This document shows, piece after piece, positions 27,959-41,490 of a stretch of 64,000 bases of DNA (position 1 is its first letter; each line of letters opens with the position of its first letter). The stretch covers positions 59,251,300 through 59,315,299 of the forward strand of contig CM049314.1 in NCBI GenBank assembly GCA_026874595.1, read 5' to 3'. A program made the translations under genes and the position numbers. The notes under the pieces were generated by a model. The model did no database searches. It saw only the letters and a program-made list of their open reading frames with translations, and was not told the DNA's origin. The DNA is from Sipunculus nudus (Eukaryota > Annelida > Sipuncula > Golfingiida > Sipunculidae).

Positions 27959-28034
27959 TAAACACGAAATGAAATTTTCATAAAACAAGAAAGCCTAAAC
28001 ACGAAATGAAATTTTCATAAAACAAGAAAGCCTC
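27959..28034. repeat. Local tandem duplication of about 37 bp, copy A only
   Basis: AAACACGAAATGAAATTTTC plus its continuation through CAAGAAAGCCT occurs twice in a row here, but only once at the matching place in copy B (near 37027). It therefore arose after the 9 kb duplication or was lost from copy B. Confidence 0.85.
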
Positions 28035-28822
28035 GTCATACGAATATTCCACTATCACAGTCACAGATGTTATGTAAACGCGTGATGTGTCCCTTATGAT
28101 GGGGTTTCTGATGCGTTTATGTTTCCTTTTTCGTGTATACTTGTTGTTACGCAAAAAAAAATAGAGTCGGCAAAACATTTGGTCGTAAGACAAGCTCATA
28201 ACTTATTATGTGGGTTGATGCTACCATTAATCTCGTATGGGCTGATCTCATATAGGTTTGTATAACCTTTTTTGGGAAGCGTGAGAATTATCTCCTGATA
28301 GGTGGGGTATTATACCCGCTATCCTGTAGCTTTGAACATATCACATTGTCATTTTCAGCAGACTGGTGTCATCAATATCGTGATCATGTGACTAAAGGTA
28401 GTTTGACTCCTAGTAGCTATCCCCTGAGCTGAGAGGTGTTACTAACTAGATTGATCAATACTATATATGCGTAACTATATTGATTGACAAACTATATTTC
28501 AAATTAAAGGCCTACTTCAATGAAATAAAACAAAATACTACTGTAGTATTATTCATTAACATGTATGAGTATAAAATGTAATAAAATTCAGCATTGTGGA
28601 TGTAACCCTTAAAATTTAAACCAAAAGACCCGTAATCCAGCCCGCTGAGGGGCCCCCAGCCAAACAGCAGCGTCCTTGCCATGACGTTTGTTATGTCACA
28701 ACAAGAACACGCCGGGCGGTATTCTTGTGGGATCAGTTGAGTTTAACACGATCTTGGCAAAATGTATGCCAGAGTATTGTTTTGCCGGTTAAGCAGGGAC
28801 TTCAAGGATGATGGTGTGACCT

Positions 28823-29011
28823 TTAACATATTTTGATCAGTGTATAAGTTACATGTTCCAGGCAAATGGACCGGATTCCCTTCACAGAAGAGCCTGAAAT
28901 GGATCCGACCGGGAAGACCTGGGAAGTGGTTTCTCCTGTCAGAAGCGAACGGACGGGCTTATTCTGACTTTTGACAATGTTCTTTGCCACTGTTGACTCT
29001 ATATTTACCAC
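28823..29011 (-). other. Open frame conserved between duplication copies (copy A), strand uncertain
   Basis: The minus-strand frame includes KPVRSLLTGETTSQVFPV and KGIRSICLEHVTYTLIKIC. The plus strand has a 33-codon frame (28866-28967, MDRIPFTEEPEMDPTGK, then TWEVVSPVRSERTGLF) in register with it. Many copy A/B differences fall on the shared third codon position. No family recognised. Confidence 0.25.
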
Positions 29012-29786
29012 GTGAGTAGGCTTACAACCGGTACAGCCGTATCGCCTCGGGATTTCAAGCGACGTGGATGTGACAACCAGAATATAGCTGCTTGTAGTTT
29101 CTTGTCAGTTTGATAATATCAAACTGTTCAATCAATCAAATTATCATTAATGTGTTTTATCCTTGCTCGTAAATGATCAAGACTTAATTTTAATTATTTT
29201 TGGACTTTTTACCAAGTTTCAAGACAAGTATGACCGAAGGGGTCACGTGGTAGCTCGGTGCATGGTGAGATGGTCCCACCGCAGAGGTGTAAACAAATGA
29301 AGGAACAAATGAAAGGATTCTAAAATAATATTTTAGTTCTGTGCCTCAAATAATGTAAAAATAGGCCCTTCTAACATGAAACGTGTGATGTATATGGGGT
29401 GAAGATGTTTTCACTCTTAGTATGAACTTTTTTATTAAAAGTTTCTATTGAGTTTTTGTTATGATAAAATGATAAATTCTGTGTAAAAAATGTGTTTGTT
29501 GTATTATGTGAAAAACATATTCCATGCCGAATGAGCATACTCACACACATGTATATAATATAATATAAAATGTGTGTTAAAAATGTAATCAATATGCAAT
29601 ATATGTATATACAATATGTGCAAGTAGAGTATTTATGCGTATACATGTATATATGTTATAGACCCACATATGTGTTTAGATATTTAAAGAAAAATTTATG
29701 TAGCATGTATAACAAAAATATCAAATGGAGGTGTTTTATATTAAAAACATTATTTTATGTACAAATAATTAATTAGTTAAAATATG

Positions 29787-29793
29787 GTATATA

Positions 29794-29834
<41 letters not shown>
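29787..29834. repeat. (TA)n microsatellite
   Basis: TA tract, longer in copy A than the matching short tract in copy B near 39000. Confidence 0.9.
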
Positions 29835-29837
<3 letters not shown>

Positions 29838-32360
29838 GTGTGTGTTTGTTGTGTAAATTCATTGTAATGACATATATGGATGCCATTTAGGAAAAACTAG
29901 TATTCTGTCTATTGAAAACAATGCATTGTGGCTAGTAAATGAGCCTTAGAGCAATCTTGTTCGACACTGCAGATTGTGAAGATGGTTGTTCAGGGTCTTC
30001 AAATCACACCATGTGTTTTTAAGGACATCATTACACAAGAGAAGTCCCAAATAACCCAGATGCAGCATCGTCCCATCCAATCAAATAAGTTGTTGCTGAG
30101 GCCTGCATTAGTGTGTTAGCAATATTAAAGATAATAACAAATGACCAAGTCATAAAGAGAACTTTAAATCTGTTTCAGCAGTCTGTTCTCCATGGTTGGT
30201 ATGACCTGCCATATTGCACTCTCAGATGTTAAACTTGCACCTTCAGTCGATAAATTGGCTTAAGTACCAAGCAAAATATACCCAGACAGATAATGACCAA
30301 CCTAACAACATATGGGTCTATGTTTTATTGCTTAATTATTAAAATTTAAATAATAATTTATTTTAAATGTACTTTTCTTAGAATTGAATCTGCTATTGGA
30401 GTACTATATCTAAGGAATGTATGGCTTCTGGGCACATTATTTTTTTTTTATTTTATAATAACTCAATTTTAAGTGGATTGGAGGGTATTAGAGAAGTATC
30501 CCAGAAATCCAGATAAACGGTTTTGCAACAACCTGAACAAATATAGAGCAATTATTCAGTGATCTTGCTTGTAAATTTTTATTTGCACAAGTAAAGCCAA
30601 ACTAAGGCTGTATAATAAGTACTTAGCTTATATCACTGCCAATATAATATAGATTAATAATAGCCTTGTGGCTTTTCGTCTGGTGAAGTGTTATTTACAG
30701 AACAATATGTATTGTCTATTATTTGTAATATGTGTGTTTGCGCTTTTTCAATCATGATACATAATTTATTTACAAATGTAGTTTAATACTTTGTATGATT
30801 TATTAAAATGTATTATATATATATTTATATATATATATATATTAATTGAATTGAATTATAAAAGGAAGGAGTGTTTATTTTTATAATAAATTATATAAAT
30901 AATCATGTGCATGTCTAATTGTCCATGATTGGGGGGGGGGGGGTTGGCAAATAGTAAAAATTTGTACCACCCTCCATCGAGATGGGTGTTGCCACGTATA
31001 AAGCTTCATTTAAGACAAGCCCCGTGTTTAGTACCAACGTAAGGCCTGCCATATAAAAACACCTTACGAATATTCTATATAGTAATACTATTACTATTGT
31101 CACTTAACCCAAACAAAAAGGGCTTATCAATGTAAAAACAACTTTTGGGCCAATTTTGCATTTCTGATTAATTTCTGAAGCATATATTTAAATTATGATA
31201 AATAGAAAGGATCAGCACGTTATGCTTATTGCAAAACCAAGTTGATTATCAGCTGATTTTTGCAGAGTCAAAACAATCCACCACGGCACCAGTCACACCA
31301 GTCTTATAACAACGACAAACCTTGTTGCAAAGTGACCTTGAGCAAGCCCGGCCAACTCAAGAATCATTTTAATTGTATCGGCAGAATGTGCTACTCTACC
31401 TTTTATTGCTTAAACCTTTATATTACTGAATAATATCGTTATTTTGGTATTAAATACCAGAATATCCCTTAACCCCCACAGACTCCATCCTCTATTTTGA
31501 ACAGCCTGTCACTTCGTCACTGTAATAACACCTGTTGGTTTGTTGTTGTGTTGGCTTGAAGTGGCAACTGTCAACGACTGCTTTCTATTTCTATCTACCT
31601 GGTACATGGCTAAAAATTATATGAGGCTAATGTCAAAGCTGCCATAACATCTACAAATTTAAATTCGCCGCTTTATTCTTTTTAACGGTGTTTCAGACTT
31701 TGTCATCTGAGGATAATTCCTCCGCCTCGTTTGACCAGATCACCCCTTCGGCCAAGTGGAAGCACAACATGGGTTCCGGTTGTGACGTCACACACGTCCC
31801 AGGGACTGTCTCCACTTTTTCAGAGGCTCCAAGGACTCTGTTCACAATTTCGTACCTATCACGGATAGAAGCTCCCAAATGTCAGAAATGTATACATCAA
31901 TTTATTGTAGGTTCATATCTTTCATCTGTGCCAAAAAAAACAAGAGGGTGGAAGTAGGGCTTTGATATTGCAAGCGTTCAGTAAATTATGCAGCAAATCA
32001 CATCACACTTTCCCTGAGGATGACAACTTACGAGGTATTCTAAAACTTATAAGTTATAGTGTGGTCTGTCTTTATTTCCTGGATACTTTCTACGGTCCTA
32101 GGTGTAATTTGGTATTTTTTGCGGTAGGCTATTCTGTCCCACGGGAGTAGCAATTGCATAAGGGATACGGCTACATTTACACCTAAATTGGCCGACACTG
32201 AGATAAAAAGGCATTTTTCTATGTTTTACCATTATAAAATCACATTTACATAAATTTGATGACATTTTAAAGGAAGCGATATCTCTGCATTAAAAAAGTT
32301 TCCTGATTAGAGGGCAGGCCTTTAATAATTACACACTCCTTAATGTGTCTGATCATAGAT

Positions 32361-32542
32361 GTTGGATATTATGGACCCGATTCCCGCTTGAAGTGCCCTC
32401 TTCTCATATGGAAGGATGCAAAAATATGGTGAAAATAGAGACAGATAATGCCTAGTTGGGTGTAAGACTGGTGAGTGCGACAACCTGAATAGCGTTTGCC
32501 ATGTCTGGCGTGACGGTCAAGAGGCACTGAAATGTAGAAGGG
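32361..32542 (+). pseudogene. Decayed EGF-like exon, copy A
   Basis: The plus strand reads VGYYGPDSRLKCP, then after a shift SSHMEGCKN, which parallels exon 2 of the intact gene (VGYYGNKCQLKCPPSCVKGCKSS split over two parts). After a stop it reads CLVGCKTGECDNLNSVC and CRRG, which parallels the core of exon 6 (PVGCQFDVCTNLGVC). In-frame stops and a frameshift make it non-functional. Confidence 0.6.
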
Positions 32543-32904
32543 GCTTGTTGTCTTAATTTCCAAAATGTCAATAACAATAGAAATCTACAGCCCAACTGAA
32601 GGATTGTATAATGGGCTATGTAACCACAGTTGGAAAGGAATCTGCAAACACAGTTCATGAGACGAATTGAGTGACAAGTGTATTGATGGTTGCTTCAAAC
32701 AAGACTGGAAAAACATATTACAAAGGTAAAAGTGTATTTATAGCACCCATACTTGCACAACGAATATATTTTAAAATACATTTTTACATACCTATCCCAT
32801 GCTATAAATAAATTAACAAAAAAAAGAAACCAATGGCGATTACTAAGATTATTTTATGAATTTTTCTTTCAGTCACAGAATCGCTGTTATTTTTTAATAT
32901 AACA

Positions 32905-33030
32905 GGTTGACAAAACGGTACCTTTGGAAGTTGTTCTAATAAAACTCATTCATGCGGTTGTCAAGGTGGGTGTTGATTGAAAAATGGCACTGTACGTGTA
33001 AAATCGCTTCGGCAGATATACGACATAATG
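32905..33030 (+). pseudogene. Decayed single-EGF exon, copy A
   Basis: After an acceptor-like AATATAACAG the frame reads QNGTFGSCSNKTHSCGC but has TGA in place of the first cysteine and a second TGA after CQGGC. The copy-B counterpart at 42351 is better preserved. Confidence 0.6.
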
Positions 33031-33959
33031 ATAACTATATATTTTATTCTTCAAATTTCTCAATGGCTAAACTCATATGTGTAGGTTTTGTCTGCGTGAT
33101 ATATTACCAGTCTATAATGGCAGTATCTACCGTCCTTGTGCGATCGAATGGGCATTAGGCCGAAGTCGATCGGGGGAGGGGGTGATTGGCAACCTTTCAT
33201 TTAAAGAAAGCACCGAAAACAAGGAAATCGGTGAGGGCCATGCGGACTGATCCTGTTATCAGATACTACAATATTAAATCCAAACCGGGATTTAAGCGGA
33301 GCGGATATTAGTTTCACAACAGTTTGAATTAACCTCCTGAGCTGCGGCGTTTGGTCAAAATGGATCGAAAACGATTTAGACTCAAGTGTTGGACTTATTT
33401 CACATTCTAATGGTTTAAAACCGTTTTGTATTTGCCATTCGAAGGGATCTGTACTTTGCTTGTTGTTGCACTATTGCCTTAATTGTTTCCATGCAAAATA
33501 TCTCTGTATAATATTTTAACTGCTGATAGTGCTTAATCAATAGATTAAGAAACGATAGATACTTTTATGCAGATAATACTCTACATTTAACTCCGATGTC
33601 AGGCTTTCCGCGGACACATTTTATATTTAACAAATAGCTACTTGTCAACAAGTAGATTGTTACGTTGATAAGCCACCCTCTCACATATTACTTTTTTATA
33701 TTTTAGAACTGATTTACTTACTAAAATTATTACAAATTTGATGTATTTTTGGGTAGAGTATAGAGATTTGTTCTGTTAGTTTCCTTCTATGTCTACATTT
33801 ATGGTAACTTGTAATTTGTGACTTCGAGTTGGCTGTCATTTTTTTTTTCTTCTAAAACAAACAGTAACCTATTTTTCTTGCTTCAGTCAAACTTACATTT
33901 TATTGTTACATTCATCCTCAGTACACTCTTCGTCCTCAATTCGAGCTTTCTGAAAACAT

Positions 33960-34038
33960 AAATTACTCAAATTATCTGATTATTTGTTCATATGGATGCA
34001 AGGATAATAATTGCGCCAAGGATATATGTTATACCTGA
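33960..34038 (+). pseudogene. Decayed EGF-like exon, copy A
   Basis: Reads NYLIICSYGCKDNNCAKDIC and then stops. In copy B the same piece keeps two more cysteines or polar residues (NCLITCSQGC). It resembles the CSxGCxxxxC core of the intact modules. Confidence 0.45.
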
Positions 34039-36117
34039 TAACAGTTACCCCTTAATGGCGGACATGCCCTACCATGTGACGAACCGGGTTCCATTTCGGG
34101 ACGGTGTAGTTTTTTATGGCGAACTCATCGTACCGGCACTCAAGTACACAAGCTAAGGCTGTGGCTATGCAGCAAGGAATATATATTAAATTAAAGTAAA
34201 AGCAGAGAATTCAAAACCACCTACCAAATAGGATTTTCAGCCTGTTACGCCTTACATTTAACACACTGGCTGTCAAACAAAATAAGATTCCGAGTTCGGT
34301 TAAACAGTCTCTAGACGTCCATATCTGGCAATAATGGACCCCAACTGGCGGCATTTGACATAGTAGTGCCGTTAATTCTGGTAACAAGAAACCTGTGCAA
34401 AAGAATTTTTATATAAAAAGATATTAAATCCTACTTAAATCTTAAGGATGAATTATGATACGCAAAAGTTACAATAAATCTCATTAACAAAACTTTTTAT
34501 TTAATTTATAGGCATTATCTACATTTTATATCACGTCAGTGACCACGGGGTATTATATTAAATGACCATTATGATAAGTCATTGTATGGGATGACTTAAC
34601 ATAATGGTTGATGTTGCACCAGCTATTCCTTAGACAAACAATGTATTCATTTTTACAAATATGTTATTTGTCATTGACGTTAATTTCATTTACATTTTCT
34701 TTAAATACAGCATTTGTGAGAACCATTTGGGAAATTGCATTCTGGAATAAGAAATGAACGAACGGTATTCAGAGGTATTTTGTCGTAATTTGTCGTGTGT
34801 TAATTCGCAATCTTTGAAGGATATATATGACACCCCACATTAGGATCTTCCTAGCAAATATATAATCGATGTACAGAGAAAATAATCTCCATAAATTGAT
34901 CTAGCAAAGAGAAAATCTATTCAGTTATTTCTTAATATATATTTTACCCAACACAGCGCAACCTCAATGGGTTTGTCAGCATGTTTATGTGTAAGGGGAT
35001 GTGAGGTTTAGTGTGTTTAGTTTGAGTTTTGTTCGTGAAGGTTCATGTGCCAAAGTAATGCACTAAACATAGAAAAGTAATTTGCCATTTGCTGAATCGA
35101 TTTCTTACCAACTCCCATTAACATTTCCCTACTTACTCCAACATTAATAAAATTGATTATAACTCATATCTGATAAAAAAAAGATTGGTTTAGATTTTCC
35201 TTAATATCCAAACAACTAATGTCAATAACTTAAATAAATACGCCATGACAAGATCATGAAACCGACTCTGTATTTTAGACTGTATGTTAATTAATTACTA
35301 ATGTGTGTCGTCAGATAAAGTATATTATGTTCACAAATGGTACAAATACTTTTTCAAAGGGCAAGTGAGATAAACCAGATTCAAAGTTATCTGATTTGTC
35401 CTGTGAAATTAGGAATATAATTTTGAAGACAAAAAATCGTGTTCACTTGCCCGATCCTGTATAATTGTTATGTATATATACCTTGTTGATACCTTAAGGC
35501 GACACCACATGTAAGTTCATGTAAAGGATACTGCTAGATAGGACAGTTGATCGCATTTTGATCAAGGTTCTGAAGTCAAGTTAGAACAAAACTTAATCCC
35601 ACGTGTTACTCGGTTTCCTTTCAACCTACGTAATGGACGACAAGGACATATATGATTTATTGTATTTAACCTGTTTAGGAAAAGTGCGTACCCCTTTTTC
35701 AACTTATTCATCGGAGGAAAAGGTCAAATGACATTGCCATTGGTGACAGAATGGTTAATCACAGCCCACAGTCTGGAAACAGTGGTCACCAGCTTGTCGT
35801 CGGCTGCTGTCCGCATGTGTTTACGTTTCACTGAGTCAGTGGTATCTGGCACCTTCATTTTATCGTCTTCTTTAGGTTACACTTTGACCTTCATGGTTAT
35901 AGTGGATCTGCCGATGATCTCAGTCCTCTTCTGCATATTAGCACAGACTGTATGGTATTTGCATAATAAAAGTTCGAGTTAATAGTGTTGGTCGTTTTAA
36001 CAACAACCGGTAAATATTGCTACAGTTATAACCAGCAATAGGATTATCGACTTGTCGCTTTTGTGGTGCAGGATGCAGTATTTCTCCTCCATACAGGCGA
36101 AGTGAATTAATTTCGAA

Positions 36118-36234
36118 ATGCCGACACCTGAAACTACCGAACCGTGTAAAAAGAAAGTAACAGTTAAAGCTGGGTCCCCAACAAGCGTCAGTTATCTGAT
36201 GATCGCCCGGGTGCCGATACCGGCAACGGCGTGA
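36118..36234 (+). other. Small open frame conserved between duplication copies (copy B)
   Basis: Partner of the frame at 26995-27111 in copy A, with an identical 38-residue translation. A minus-strand frame of 104 codons (35938-36252) overlaps it. Confidence 0.25.
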
Positions 36235-37849
36235 AACTCCGAGTAATAACACGATGCTCCGGCGTGCTTTACGTTTAGTTTAAAGAGCTATATATGCTAA
36301 ACTGATGTAATTTGCATTTTTTAGAACAATTTTGCACACTATTCATTAGTATACTTAATAATGATAGTCATTTTTATTCAGCTGGTGAGACACAGAAAGG
36401 ATCATCATATTCAGTTTGCTGAATTTAACATAAGCAAGTTTATATGGTAAAGATTAAACCAATAATTAAGATTAAAGAATAGTTAATTCATGAATAACAA
36501 GTTATTTAATATTGTACAAACAAACTTAATTCATCAACGGATATTCTGTTAGCTCATTTATTGAGGAGCTAGTCTTGGCTGATTTCATTCATGGTTACAT
36601 GATCGTGATTAGTTGTTTGTACATTGTTTAAAACAGATTTGTCAATTACTTTCCTTCAAATCATAACCATGCTCAGTTATTAACGATCTAACTTGGCTTC
36701 TTTCCACAGTGGTTACATGCTCGTGATTAGATGCTTAATTTAAAAATGCTATTATTTACTTGTCCCTCCAGTCAAAGCCATGCTAGGATAAGAGGAATGG
36801 TGGTGCTTTATGATTAATGGGATAATAGATTGGTATCAGCAGTGACAAAAACTAGATCAAGTTTGAAAATAAAACATATATTGTTTTGCAATCCTGATTT
36901 AAGGTTTTTCTAATGAAATATAGCCCCTCATAGAGGTAACAAGGGAAATGTACAAGTACCGAACAAAACCAACCAGTTTCCACAAATGTTGTATTTAATT
37001 GAACAGGCTGATGGTGACTGGATAGATAAACACGAAATGTAATTTTCATAAAACAAGAAAGCCTCGTCATACGAATATTCCACTATCACAGTCACAGATG
37101 TTATTTAAACGCGTAATGTGTCCCTAATGATGGGGTTTCTAATGCGTTTATGTTGCTTTTTTCGTGTATACTTGTTATTCCACAAGTCGGAAAAAACATT
37201 TCTTCGTAAGACAAGCTCATAACTTATTATGTGGGTTGATCTTACCATTAATCTCGTATAGGCTGATCTCATATAGGTTTGTATAACCTTTACTGGGGGC
37301 GTGAGAATTATCTCCTGATAGGTGTGGTATTATACCCGCTGCCCTCTAGCTTTGAACATATCACATTGTCATTTTCAGCAGACTGTTGTCATTAATATCG
37401 TGATCATGTGACTAAAGGTGGTTTGACTCCGAGTAGCCATCCCCTGAGCTGAGAGGTGTTATTAACTAGATTGATCAATACTATATATGCGTAACTATAT
37501 TGATAGACAAACTATATTTCAAATTAAAGGCCTACATCAATGAAATAAAACAAAATACTACTGTAGTTATATTCATTAACATGTATGTGTATAAAATGTA
37601 ATAAAATTCAGCATTGTGGACGTAACCCTTTAAATTTTAACCAGAAGACCCGTAATCTACCCCGCTGAGGGTCCCTCAGCCAAACAGCAGCGTCCTGGCC
37701 ATGACGTTAGTTACGTCACAACCAGAACACGCTGGGCGGTATTTTTGTGGCATTAGTTGAGTTAAACACGATCTTGGGAAAATGCAAGCCAGAGTGTTGC
37801 TTTGCCGGTTAAGCAGGGACATCAAGGATGATGGTATGAGCTTAAACAT

Positions 37850-38008
37850 ATTTTGATCAGTGTATAATTCACATGTTCGTGCCAAATGGACCGGATTTCT
37901 TTTACAGAAGAGGTTAAACTGGACTCGACCGGAAAGACCTGGGAAGTGGTTTCCCCTGTCAGGAGCGAACGAACGGGCTTATTCTGACTTTTGGCAATGT
38001 TCCTTGCC
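37850..38008 (-). other. Open frame conserved between duplication copies (copy B), strand uncertain
   Basis: Counterpart of 28823-29011: minus strand KPVRSLLTGETTSQVFPV is identical, then diverges to ESSLTSSVKEIRSIW. The plus-strand frame is 37886-37987. Interrupted upstream by a stop. Confidence 0.25.
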
Positions 38009-41000
38009 TATATTTAACCAGGAAATGGTGCTGCTTTTCATTTTTATCGACTCTCTTACTCTTCAACTCTGCTCCTGATATTCCCCAGCTCGGCCTTAAC
38101 ACGTTGAAAGCTGGCACCACGAAGTGTGCAATGTCGCCGTATCGCCTCGGGATTTCAAGCGACATGGTATGTGACAACCAGAATATAGCTGCTTGTTGTT
38201 TCTTGTCAGTTTGATAATATCAAACTGTTCAATAAATCAAATTAATATTAAATGTGTTTTAACCCTGCTCGTAAATGATCAAGACTTTATGTTTATTATT
38301 TTTGGACCTTTTAACAAGTTTCAGGACAAGTATGACCGAAGGGGTCACGTGGTAGCTCGGTTCATGGTGAGAGGCCCCTCCGCACAGGCGTAAAAAATTG
38401 AAGGAACAATTGATAGAATTCTAAAATAATTGACCCACGTCAAATTGTTTCTTATTATTTTTTACAATAATCAAAATTCTTTATTCATTTTAATATTTAA
38501 CATCTTTCGAAAGGCAATTAAAAAAATTACACGTTTCAATATATTTTAGTTCTGTGCCTCAAATAATATAAAAATGGGCTTGCTAACATGAAAAGTGTGT
38601 GATGTATATGTGGTGGGGATGTTTTCACTCTCAGTATGAACTTTTTATTAAAAGTTTCTATTGCATTTTAGTTATGATAAAATGATAAATTCTGTTTAAA
38701 CTGTGTATGTTGTATTATGTGAAAAAACAAATTCCATGCCGAGTGAGCATACTCACACTCATGTATATAATATAATATAAAAAGTGTGTTTAAAATGTAA
38801 TCAATATGCAATACTTGTATATACAATATGTACAAGTAGAGTATTTATGCGTATAGATGCTTATTATTATAGGCATACATATATGTGTAGATATATAAAG
38901 ATAAATATATGTAGTATGTATATAACAAATATCAAATGGATGTATTTTATATTTATAACATTATTTTATGTACAAATAATTTTTAGTTAAAATATGTTAT
39001 ATATATATATTGTGTGTGTGTTTGTTGTGTAAATTCATTGTAATGACATGTATGGATGCCATTTAGGAATAACTAGTATTCCGTCTATTGAAAACAATGC
39101 ATTGTGGCTAGTAAATGTGTCTTTATTGCAATCTTGTTCTACACTGTAGAGTGTGATGATTGTTATTCAGGGTCTTCAAATCAGATTTATGTGTTTTAAA
39201 GGACATCATTACACAAGAGAAATCCCAAATAACCAATGTGCAGCATCGTCCAATCGTCCCATCCAATCAAAGAGGTTGTTGCTGAGTGCATTAGTGTCTT
39301 AGCAATATTAAATATAATAACAAATGACCCAGTCATAAAGAGAACTTTAAATTTGTTTCAGCAGTCTCTTCTCCATTGTTGGTATGACTTGCAATATTGC
39401 ACTCTCAGACGTTAAACTTGCACCTTCAGACGATAAATTTGCTTAAGTACCAAGCAAAATATACCTAGACAGATAATGACCAACCTAACTAAAGCCAACA
39501 TATGGGTGTCTGTTTTATTGCTTAATTATTATAATTTTAAATTATAATTTATTGTGAATGTACTTTTCTTAGAATTGAATCTGCTATCAGGGTACAAATT
39601 TGCTCAAGTAAAGCCAAACTAAGGTTGTATAATAAGTACTTTACTTATAACACTGCCAATATAATATAGATTAATAAAAGCCTTGTGGCTTTTCGTCTGG
39701 TGGAGTACAGAACAATATGTATTGTCTATAATTTATATGTGTTTGCGCTTTTTCTATCGTGATACATAATTCATTTACAAATGTGAATTTCATACTTTGT
39801 ATAATTTATTTAAATGTATTATATATATATATATATATATTGAATTGAATTATAAAAGGAAGGAGTGTTTATTTTTATAATAAATTATGTAACTAATCAT
39901 GTGTATGTCTTATTGTCCATGATGGGGGGGGATAGTAAAAATTAGTACCACCCACCATCGAGATGGGTGTTGCAACGTATAAAGCTTCATTTAAGTCAAG
40001 CCCCGTGTGTTGTACCAACGTAGGGCCTGTCAAATAAAAACACCTTACGAATATTATATATAGTACTACTATTACTACTGTCACTTAACGCAAACAAAAA
40101 GGGCTTATCAATGTAAAAACAACTTTTTGGCCAATTTTGCATTTCTGATTTTGAAGCACAAATTTAAATTATGATAAATAGAAAGGATCAGCACGTTATG
40201 CTAATTGCAAAACCAAGTTGATTATCAGCTGATTTTTGCAGAGTCGAAACAATCCACCACGGCACCAGTCACTCCATTCTTATAACAACAACAAACCTAA
40301 GTCAAGAATCATTTTAATTGTATCTGCATTTACATTTTATTGCTTAAAACTTTATATTACTGAATTATATCGTTATTTTGGTATTAAATACCAGAATATC
40401 CCTTAACCCCCCAGACTCCATCCTCTATTTTGAACAGCCTGTCACTTCGTAACTGTAATCAAACGTCTTGGTTTGTTGCCGTGTTGACTTGAAGTGGCAA
40501 CTGTCACCGACTGCTTTATATTTCTATATACCGGGTACATGGCTCAAATTTATATGAAGCTAATGTCGAAGTGCCATAACATCTACAAATCTAAATTCGT
40601 CGCTTTATTCTTCTTTAACGGTGTCTAAGACTTTGTCACCCCGTCGACCTTGCTGGAACCACGTGGAAGCGCAACATGGGTTCTGGTTGTGACGTCACAC
40701 ACGTCCCAGGGACTGTCTCAATTTTTTCAGAGGCTCCAAGGACTTTGTTCACAATTTCGTGCCTATCACGGAGAGTAGCTCCCCAATGTCAGAAATGTAT
40801 ACATCAATTTTATTGTAGGTTAATACCTTTCATATGTGCATAACACCAAGAGGGTGGAAGCAGGGCTTTGATTTTGTGGGCTTCCGGTAAATTATGCAGC
40901 AAATCACATCACACTTTTCCTGAGGGTGACAACTTACGAGGTATTCTAATACCTATAGGGAATAGTGTCGTCTGTCTTTATATCCGGGATACTTTCTGCG

Positions 41001-41260
41001 GCCCTAGGTGACATTTGATATTTATTGCGTTAGGCTATTCTGTCCCACAGGAGTAGAAATTGCATAAGGGACACGGCTACATTTACACCTACAACGGACG
41101 ACACTAGGATATAAAAGGCATTTTCCTATGTTTTACCAATATTAAATCACACTTATATCAATTGATGACATTTTAAAGGAAAAGATATCTCTGCATTAAA
41201 TAAGTTTCCTGTTTCCTGTAATAATTACACTCCTGAATGTGTCTTATCATAGAATGACAT

Positions 41261-41445
41261 GTTAGATACTGTGGACCCGATTCCCGCTTGAAGTGCCCTC
41301 TTCTCGTAACGAAGGATGCAAAGTATAGGGTAAAAAAAAAGAGGCAGAAAATGCCTAGTTGGGTGTAAGACTGTTGAGTGCGACAACCTGAGTGGCGTTT
41401 GCCATGTTTGGCGTGAAGGTCAAGAGGCACCGAAATGTAGAAAAG
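41261..41445 (+). pseudogene. Decayed EGF-like exon, copy B
   Basis: The C-terminal part is open: KCLVGCKTVECDNLSGVC, then REGQEAPKCRKG, a clear match to the 135-nt exon class (exons 6 and 11). The upstream part has lost its frame. At the position of the donor the sequence is AAAAG|GCTTGT, again GC. Confidence 0.6.
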
Positions 41446-41490
41446 GCTTGTTGTTTTAATTCCCAAAATGTCAATAACAATAGAAATCTT

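Larger units (their letters stand above)
26430..35552. repeat. Segmental tandem duplication, copy A (about 9.1 kb)
   Basis: Copy A runs from GCATTTTGATCAGTGG near 26430 to the junction with copy B. Alignable blocks occur in the same order throughout (for example 26605/35728, 27716/36840, 28866/37886, 31740/40660, 32361/41261, 33930/43350, 35455/45090). Differences are scattered point changes plus indels, so this is an old but clear direct duplication rather than an assembly artefact. It carries only decayed coding pieces. Confidence 0.9.

Noticed and set aside
32369-32563. Minus-strand frame of 64 residues conserved in both copies (RHARHGKRYSGC...)
   Set aside because: The plus strand of the same segment reads as EGF-like modules matching the intact gene, which explains the conservation better.
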